From NCBI RefSeq assembly GCF_002078875.1, contig NC_034424.1, positions 3,114,092 to 3,178,091 of the forward strand: a stretch of 64,000 nucleotides of DNA, written 5' to 3'. Below the pieces are notes generated by a model. That model saw only the letters and a list, made by a program, of their open reading frames with translations. It was not told the DNA's origin and ran no database searches. The translations under genes were made by a program, and so were the position numbers. This DNA comes from Numida meleagris. Lineage: Eukaryota > Chordata > Aves > Galliformes > Numididae. Positions 56,711-64,000 of the stretch are shown one piece after another (position 1 is the first letter of the stretch; each line of letters opens with the position of its first letter).

Positions 56711-59700
56711 CCTTTGGTATTGGTTTTGTCACTGGGAGGAACCAGGAAATCCTTCCTTGGATAGCTCTGGGAGCTGGGGGGCGAGGGGGCTGCCAGGCTG
56801 GATGGGGGATGGAGAAGACCAATGGGGCTTGAAGGCAGGCTGAGCTCAGGAAGATCTTGGGCATGCTAAATGGCTGGCCCAGCTTGTACACCCAGTGGGC
56901 GAGTTGCCATGGATCAGATCACTCCTCTCTCTATGATAAGGGGCTTTTTTTTTTTTTTTTTTTTACCTTTGAGCCAAGTGAAGCACCTGATCTCTCAGGT
57001 ATTTCCGTAGGATGTTGCAGGGAAGTCATTAGCAAAGCAGCCACAGGTTGGGATTCACACCCACCTGCAAGGCGGTGAGAGATCATACAAAGCAACTTTG
57101 AGCTGTGCTGGGTGGTGAAAGGGCAGGTGTCAGCAACATGGCTCACGCTGTTTGCAGATTGATCCTACCTGACATTAGCACTAATGTTCTCACTGGAAGA
57201 AGGAGGAGCTGGGAAGCAAAATCTGCTGGTGTCAGCTCTACAGGACATGGTGACTTCCCAGCTTGGCTCCCATTGTCTTGCCCATGTTCAGAGCACTGGG
57301 CTGGTGGGCAGAGAGGGCCATGCCCGACCATGCCAAAGCCACCCCCATGCCAAAGAGGCAATGCTGCTAAAGAAGTCCTTGCTTTACAACAGAGGAATTG
57401 AGAGAGAGGAGGGCTGTGGTACAGGCAGACTTCCCTGGGTTGGGCTTCGTAATCTCATACATGTGCTCCCTGGGCTGCCAGTGACAGCCAGAAGCAATGA
57501 GCCTTTCCAAAAGCTCGCAACTGTTCACAAACCAGCGCTCTGCTGGGTCAAAATCCCACTGAGCTGCATGCACACACATGAAATTAAAGGGCAATGCATG
57601 TGTCCCTCCCTCAGCCCCCAAAAAGCAAACACGGACACACAGAAACTGCTCCACTGCAGCACTAGGAAGCTGCTCGGTGCTGCAACCTCCTGCACCTATG
57701 CGTCCTCCTCCAGCTTCTGCTGGCACCTGACCTCCTGCAAGGCAAAGGGAGCAACCCTTGTCAGCACAGAGCATTTCTAGGGGCGTGTGTTGGGCCGTGC
57801 GGGGCAGCTCACCGAGCCGAAACATAACTCATAGGGCACAGTCTTGCCTAGCACGCCGGTAGAGTAGATGCAGCTATGCACGTGCCTCATTTGTGGGATA
57901 AGAGAAAAAAGATGACTGCAGACCAAAGGTAAGTGATTTCCGAACGCAGATGGGTCTAAACGGATTGAGATTTCAGCTGCGGGCCGAGGACAAAGAACCG
58001 GATTTGTCAGGGCTGCACAGCACAAGGAGAGCAGAAACGTGCCTTCCCTAAATAGGTCGCACAGCGTTCCGCGCTCGGTTTTATTTCTGTAGACGAGCTC
58101 TGACGAAGTGGTTGTGTGGGCGCCTGACCCAGGGATGGGCAGGATCCATGAGACTGCAAACAGCTTCACAGATTGCTCCTCTCCCTTCAGCCTGCTCGAG
58201 CCTCCCCAGCCCTGCTCCTGCCAGGAAAAGCCAGGCAAGGTGAGAGAAACCTCGCAAAGGTCAGAAAATCCCGGTGACAGCAGGCAATGTGCTGGCGTGC
58301 ACCAGATGGCACAGCTGCCACCGAGAGGCCAGAGCTCAGGGACACCCCTCTGCTTATCTGCTACAGCTGCCCCACACAGCCAGATCCATGCACTACCCCA
58401 AAATTATACTTGGCTGATGTGGGATCACCCTATGTCTGCCTGACTGGGCGCTGCAGGTACAGCAGCAAAGGTGAGGAGATCTTGGAAGCATTCTGGGATG
58501 CTCCTGATACCCTGCAAACTCCATCCCATGCAGCTGCACAGCCCTGCAGGAACAGCATGGAGGCACAGGACCCCACACGTGCTCAGTACATGCTGGACAG
58601 CAAATCTCCTAATTCCTCCAATCTCTGCAAAGCTACAGCTGATGAATCCAAAAGGCACACAGCTGAGACACCTCCCCAGGCCACTCTCCAGGTCTGTGCT
58701 CAGTTGAGAAGCTCATAGAAGAGCGCCAAGAGGCCAGGTCCCGTAGCACAGCTTGCCCTGCCTTCTGGGCTCACATCAGCACAGCACCACGTCCTGCCAT
58801 GCACACGTCTCCTTTCCCACCAGGACGTGCACAACCACAGCCTCCACAGCTCCCTGCAGGAACGGGGAACGTGAGCCACCTCTTCAGAAAGTGCAAGAAG
58901 AGACAGCTACCCTGGAGTAGCCCACCCATAACAAACAGGGTTGGCTTGAGGTGTCCACTCCAACCACTAGGAGCAGGTCTGCAAGAGCTCCTTTCCAGTG
59001 CTGCTAAAACAACAAAGCCCTTCAGCAGGGAGATTCAGACCCAACAGAAGCCAACTACCAGCTCCTGGGTAAAGCACCGCCACGGATGCTTGCTGGGGCA
59101 GGTAGCAAGCAGGAGCCCATTGCTTCCCCATAGGAGAGCATCAGCACACAACAACAGGAGGAACACCCCTGGGTACCAACACCCAACTGCACGGGGACCT
59201 TGTGCACCAGGCTCTGCCACCAGGAAACTCAGCTTTGGTGCTATGAGCCTGCAGTGACGCTTCCAATGAGAGTTAATAGCAGATGACAGGCTGTCAGCAT
59301 GGGCACGCATGGAATAAACAGGAGCTGGGTTCAAGAGCCTTGCTGCAGGTTAACTCCATCCCCTTCCGCAGGGTTTTCAGGGCACCCCTCTGGGGAGCTG
59401 GTGCGCAGCAGCTGCTCCACAGCATTTACTCAGGTAGCTGAGCCCTAGAAGATGTCAGGGCCCATTACACACGGATCAGCCCTGCGATAGATGGTTATAA
59501 GCAACGTATTTGCCTCTCAGACTCTCCAGGTCAAGGAGCTCTTTATTAAACCACCCTCCATTTCATCATTAACCCTTTACAAACGACTCAGTTACGGCCC
59601 AAAGCTGCTTCCAATTCCAGAGCAACCACATTTCAGAGCCAACACCTTCAGCTATCTGTGTCTAATACACACTAATTAAGAACAAAAGAAAGAAAACGTG

Positions 59701-60795
59701 GACTGAACTGAATAAAGAGACTTCTTACTGCAAAATCTCAGTGCATATTTACACAGTATCCTGCCTTAATTCTCAGCTTCTTCATTTGTGTCATTTTAAG
59801 CCCTCCGCAGTAGCAGGGAAGTATTAGCTGGTGTTTAATTGTGTGCTTCTGGGTTAAGGGCTGCTGCAGGGAGACAGCCTCCACACACAGGTGGCTGGGG
59901 CGGCATGGTTGGGATTAGCAAGGACACAGGCGAGCAGTGACATGGGACATCCCACGGCCCCAGGCTGGGGTGAGAGCTGCCTGAGAACATCGCCAAAGGG
60001 ACAGCCTCAAAGGCATTAAGGGCTCTTGCTCATACTAATGGTATTTACATGGCTCAGACACACACAGGTAGAGACTGCCTCAGTCTAGGCTAGGGAAATT
60101 GTGCACTGACAGGGAGCTTGATAAGGAACAGGAACGTGGCCCTGCAGGGTACATCCCCCTGCCCCTGGAGTCACTTTGGTGGGTCCTCTAAGTTGTCTGC
60201 TCAGGGTTCCCCAGGCAGCGCCCATCCCATCCCGAAGTGCATACATGAGGCAGAAGGACACGGGCACCAAGCATGCTCTCAGAGACACGCCGAGGGCACA
60301 GAAAGCGGCAGTGCCACGTGGTGCAGCAGGACCTTGCCTGCACCCTAAGCTACGACAACAGGCGCCTGGCTCAGCCGCCAGCACCTCATTATATCAAAAG
60401 CACTGGAGGAAATGTCTGGAGCCGAATTGATTAGCACACAGGAATTCTTCAGGCAGTGAAAGCAGGGCAATTCCCAAGATGGGATTATTATTTTGCAAAG
60501 CTTCACCTAATTTTCTAGGTGTTATTTTTCCTCCCGCTCGCTCCCCAGCCCTCCTTCCCACCCTCTCCAGCTTCGCAGCGCTTTGATTTACTCTCTCCAA
60601 ACAATATCCTGCCTAATGCGCTGCGGCGTGGCACTCGGGAAAGCACCGCCGCCCACCAGACCCCCCGGGCTTTACATGCGTAGCAGCAAGAAGAACTTGA
60701 AGGAGATTTTCCTTCTCGCATTGTAGCCAGCAGCCAGAGCTGGGGAGCCAGGCTGCAGAGCCAGAGCCAGGCTGCAGAGCCTGTGCAGGACTTAC

Positions 60796-60869
60796 CATCA
60801 GCTACACCGCAGATGGAGAAGTCAAGTACACAGTGAAAAAGCAGATGAAGAAGGGCAATGATGCAGAAC
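60796..60869 (-). other. Speculative exon-like unit with hydrophobic frame
   Basis: On the - strand a pyrimidine-rich stretch ending in GTGTCCAG precedes 60869 and a strong donor, ATG|GTAAGT, follows 60796. The 74 bp between are open in one frame and encode 24 residues, FCIIALLHLLFHC...CGVAD, which look membrane-spanning. The sequence does not match the ASTN2 membrane segments as I recall them. Its length is not a multiple of three, so a simple cassette role would shift the ASTN2 frame. It is most likely chance. Confidence 0.15.
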
Positions 60870-63800
60870 CTGGACACAGCGGAGGCAAAGGGCAGAGGGT
60901 TTGCAGCTGTGGCACGGCACAGGGAGCTCAAGGATCTTCCATGCCAATGGGCAGCGCTGGATACGGGGCACTGACACTGTCTGCAACAGGCGTGCTGAGC
61001 TTTGTGGGCCTTACATCTGGGAAGTGCTGCACTGGCTCTCCCTGTGGGTACCCCGAGAGCAGAGGGCATGGCCAAGCACCCAGAGAGCCACGGAGACATC
61101 CCGGAGCGGAGCAAAGCCTATGGGGAATGCTGGGGCTGCGGGGCACCGTGCCCAGTGCAGTGGGGTCAGTGGAAACATCACCCTGGGCACTCAGGAGCTC
61201 AGCTGTTGCTAATTAACTTCATTTGTCTTGGGACAGTGCAGCCTCTCCAGTTCACCGGCTGCAGCTGCGGCTGCCCCGTGGTTGAAGCTGGATGAGGGCT
61301 TTCCCAGGCAGTTTTACTGGCGAGCACAATTCCTCTGTAGCCATGTGTGCATCCACCACCCCTTAAAAAAACTACCAAGAAATAAAATGAACCCAGGGGC
61401 CGATTCTCTCCAAAGGTCCTTTCCAAACCTACAAGGGATGGTGTTTTCCCTGAAACGCCCCTAACACAGAAGGACAAGCCTCCCCGGCTCGTGTCCACCT
61501 CCGCTCCCGTTGCCTTCACCGAGGTTGTTTCTCATCCTCTGGCAGCTCCGCAGCCCATCGCAGGTCGCTGGCACGCTCCCAGGAACATTTCAGCTCGGAT
61601 GCATTTTATTAGTTTTGTCCTCTGAATGAAGTGATCCAACAGCAGTCACGGGAGATAAAAACCAGAAAGGAGGAGCAGAAATGGACCACATCGGGCAAGT
61701 TTACGGCATCTGAAATCTCATCAGAAGTGGCTGGTTGATGGGGCCAGTTCCTTCCAATTGCATTTTAAAATAGCTAAAGAGAAGGTATTAATGTTTTCCC
61801 AATGCCACAGCCCCACACAGGACTGTGCCCTTCTCCTGAACCCACCAATGCCACACTGCACAGCTTGGCTTGTGATGGGTGGTGTCAGCCTGGGTCATCA
61901 GGGCTGGCAACAGATAGCAAAGCTGACTGCAAACTCTTTGCGTTTGCTGGGGCTCAAGTGCCTGCCCCACACTAGTTGTGCTGCTGTAGTGTCCCTGCCC
62001 AGTGACCCGGTGCTCTCTGGAAGCACAGCATCCCTCCCAGCAGCAGCCATGCCCTGTGCTCTGCTCGCAGCATGGCCATCCCCAGCAAGTCTCTGCCACT
62101 CCTGCTGAAAACCCCCAGCATCCCCCCCTCCCCAAGCAATGCTGTGGTTTTTAACTCATTTCTCCTTCACGTGCAAGTGCCACAAAACAAAGACTTCTTT
62201 GCTGCAACACCAGCTCAGCAGCCCAGGAGCACTACGTTCCCCAGCTTCCTTCTGCCTGCCCCAGGCTGCCCTGGATGACACGAGCACATCCTTATGAAAC
62301 CCCAGGCAGGCTGCACGGCTCGATCATTCACTGCACATGAAACAGCAAGGGTAGAAGAGGAGGAAAAGGAGGAGAAGGAGGAAGACAGAGACTCCCAGCC
62401 CAAGCTGGGTGCAGCTGCTGCCAGGAGGAGATCACCTGGTCCCGCTCCCATTTCCCAGTGCCCTGCCCAGGCAGCAGACACTCACAAAGGACAGCTAAGA
62501 AAACTCAGATGCAGGGGAAAAGCGTAATTAGAGAAAAAACAGCGCAGGCAGGCTGGGCAAACCGAGGAGCCATGGGGCCGAGCTGCTTTTGAACTTGCAG
62601 CTACAAAGCATGCTTCGGCCAATGTTTAACAGGAAACAAAGGCAGGGACATAAAAACAAATACTGCCATCAAACAGGGATGGGAGAGCTCCTTTCACTAC
62701 AGAAATCCAATGCCTGACTTTGCCACCTTGCATCTCTCTCAGTGCATACATCCGTGCCATGTTTCCAAGCTACTGCGTGCCTTGCAAACCCCCTGTGCCC
62801 GGTCCTGGTCTGGATGCTGGCAGGATCCTGCTGCCTGGGGCTGAGCTGCTCTGATGGACAGACAGACGGACGCACACACAGCTACCAGCGACAGAAGATC
62901 TGCTGTAAGGAGAAGCTGCAGAGCTCGGTGCCAAATCATGCTATGCGATGGGAGATCCCAGATACATTAAAAGGAACCATTCCGGGTGTGAGACAGCATG
63001 TGTATATTTGGCAAGTGTTGGGGGTTTTAATTGTCTCAATAAATACATAAACAAAATCTGTTTGTGCATTTGTTTGCTTTTCCCTCCCGGGCTCTGTGGC
63101 ACCGTTGATGAGAGGAGCAGCAATCACTCAGCTGCACAACTCGTGGCTGCTCCCGGTGCGTGCTCTCTGCGATGGATTTGCCTATGAGCTGGGTTCACAT
63201 TTACAGGCACTGCTCCTAAGTGGTTTGATCATTTTCTGCGTGGTTTTCTGGCCCAGTGTGAAGAGCTCAGGATCACACAAAAAGGGAAATTCAGCATTAC
63301 TGTAGCAGGGATTATTGCAAAGCCCACAAAGAAGGAGGGCTGAGATATCCCTCTGCCTCTGGGCAGCGCAGATCCCACTGCAGGTGGTGGATCAGAGGGA
63401 TGCTCAGAGCACAGTCAAGTCTCTGCACCCCCCCAGTGTGATGGAGGTGCTGGTGGGCACGGGTTTGGTTCTGACCTAACCAAGATACTCCCTGGGTGAT
63501 TCCAGATTGAGTTTAATTGTTTTCCCTCATTTCCTCTCTGCCGTTCATTTCCCCATTGCACCGCTCCTGCAATTCCTCTCTCCTTGTGCTCGCAGCTGTC
63601 AGTGGCTGCCACAAGGTCACAGCCCCATTTAGTCATCCCTTTGCCAAATGAGACAGAGCTGACTCCTCCAATCTGCTCTTGGAAATCAAACCGGGAGGCA
63701 GCGAGCAGGAAAATCCCACAAGCACCAGGACGATGTGGGGCTGACACACGCAGAGCAAAGGCTGGCAGCCGCCTCTCTGAACAGCATTGGCCCTTCCCCC

Positions 63801-64000
63801 ATGGAAGATGGGGCTGGGGGCTGCCTTTATCCCCGTGTTAAGCACCAGGAGCTGCTTCTCCACCCTTTTGTGAGCCAGCAGCACGTTGGGGTGTTAAGAA
63901 GCCGAGGCCAGAGCCACAGGGATGTTATCTCTGGGGATGCCGATGTCTCTGCGATGTGCACAGTAATGGATTGCCCTCCATCCAGAAATGAGTAAGTTGT

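Larger units (their letters stand above)
42127..64000 (-). other. ASTN2: ASTN2 intron, at least 21.9 kb, no exon recognised
   Basis: The intron upstream (in transcript order) of the EEAML exon. I looked for the expected preceding ASTN2 segments and did not recognise any. Contents noted separately: CR1 tails near 45770 and 51682, the pentanucleotide tract and gap at 46876-47340, AT-rich blocks and a speculative exon-like unit at 60796-60869. The rest is ordinary mixed-composition avian intron with short chance frames. Confidence 0.7.

Noticed and set aside
42127..64000. Search for the preceding ASTN2 exons (membrane segments, first EGF-like module)
   Set aside because: No segment with the expected cysteine pattern or conserved words was seen. 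The intron seems to extend past the window, though a very short exon could have been missed by eye.

Overview
This window is vertebrate nuclear DNA, almost certainly from a bird. It contains many short 3'-end fragments of CR1 LINEs on both strands, and one longer CR1 piece that keeps part of the reverse-transcriptase reading frame. CR1 is the dominant avian interspersed repeat. Introns are compact and GC-rich, with poly-A/T runs and pentanucleotide tracts. Two runs of N (4343-4577, 235 bases; 46971-47170, 200 bases) show that it is a draft assembly. In chicken the ASTN2/TRIM32 locus lies, as I recall, on microchromosome 17, which fits the compactness. I cannot name the species; a galliform is plausible.

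Two genes are supported. TRIM32 is on the + strand. Its whole 647-codon reading frame sits in one exon (CDS 6686-8629), preceded by a splice acceptor at 6616-6617 and, further upstream, by a CpG island (about 4150-4760) that is the probable promoter. ASTN2 (astrotactin 2) runs on the - strand across the window. Six consecutive internal exons were located with consistent splice sites and reading phase: 42126-41976, 33378-33212, 31824-31636, 18156-18032, 17952-17848 and 16437-16258. Together they encode about 305 residues without a break: two six-cysteine EGF-like modules followed by the first part of the MACPF domain. TRIM32 is nested antisense inside the ASTN2 intron that follows the last of these exons, the arrangement known from other vertebrates.

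Layout: 1-4150, ASTN2 intron upstream of TRIM32, with a small CpG-rich patch, a 20-bp minisatellite and a CR1 tail. 4150-8860, TRIM32 promoter, first intron and coding exon. 8860-16257, rest of the host intron with G-quadruplex tracts and possible distal poly(A) signals. 16258-18156, three ASTN2 exons close together, including an intron of only 79 bp. 18157-31635, a 13.5-kb intron with several CR1 pieces. 31636-33378, two exons. 33379-41975, an intron with two minisatellites and a conserved-looking AT-rich block. 41976-42126, the most upstream exon visible. 42127-64000, at least 21.9 kb of intron with a long pentanucleotide tract at an assembly gap and several AT-rich blocks that look like conserved regulatory DNA.

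I found no operon, CRISPR array, RNA gene or new multi-gene system. The most unusual items are structural: a composite (AAGAG)/(AAGGG)-type pentanucleotide tract in the ASTN2 sense strand, a nested inverted repeat in a short ASTN2 intron, an assembly hole inside the probable TRIM32 promoter, three minisatellites, and a speculative exon-like unit at 60796-60869.
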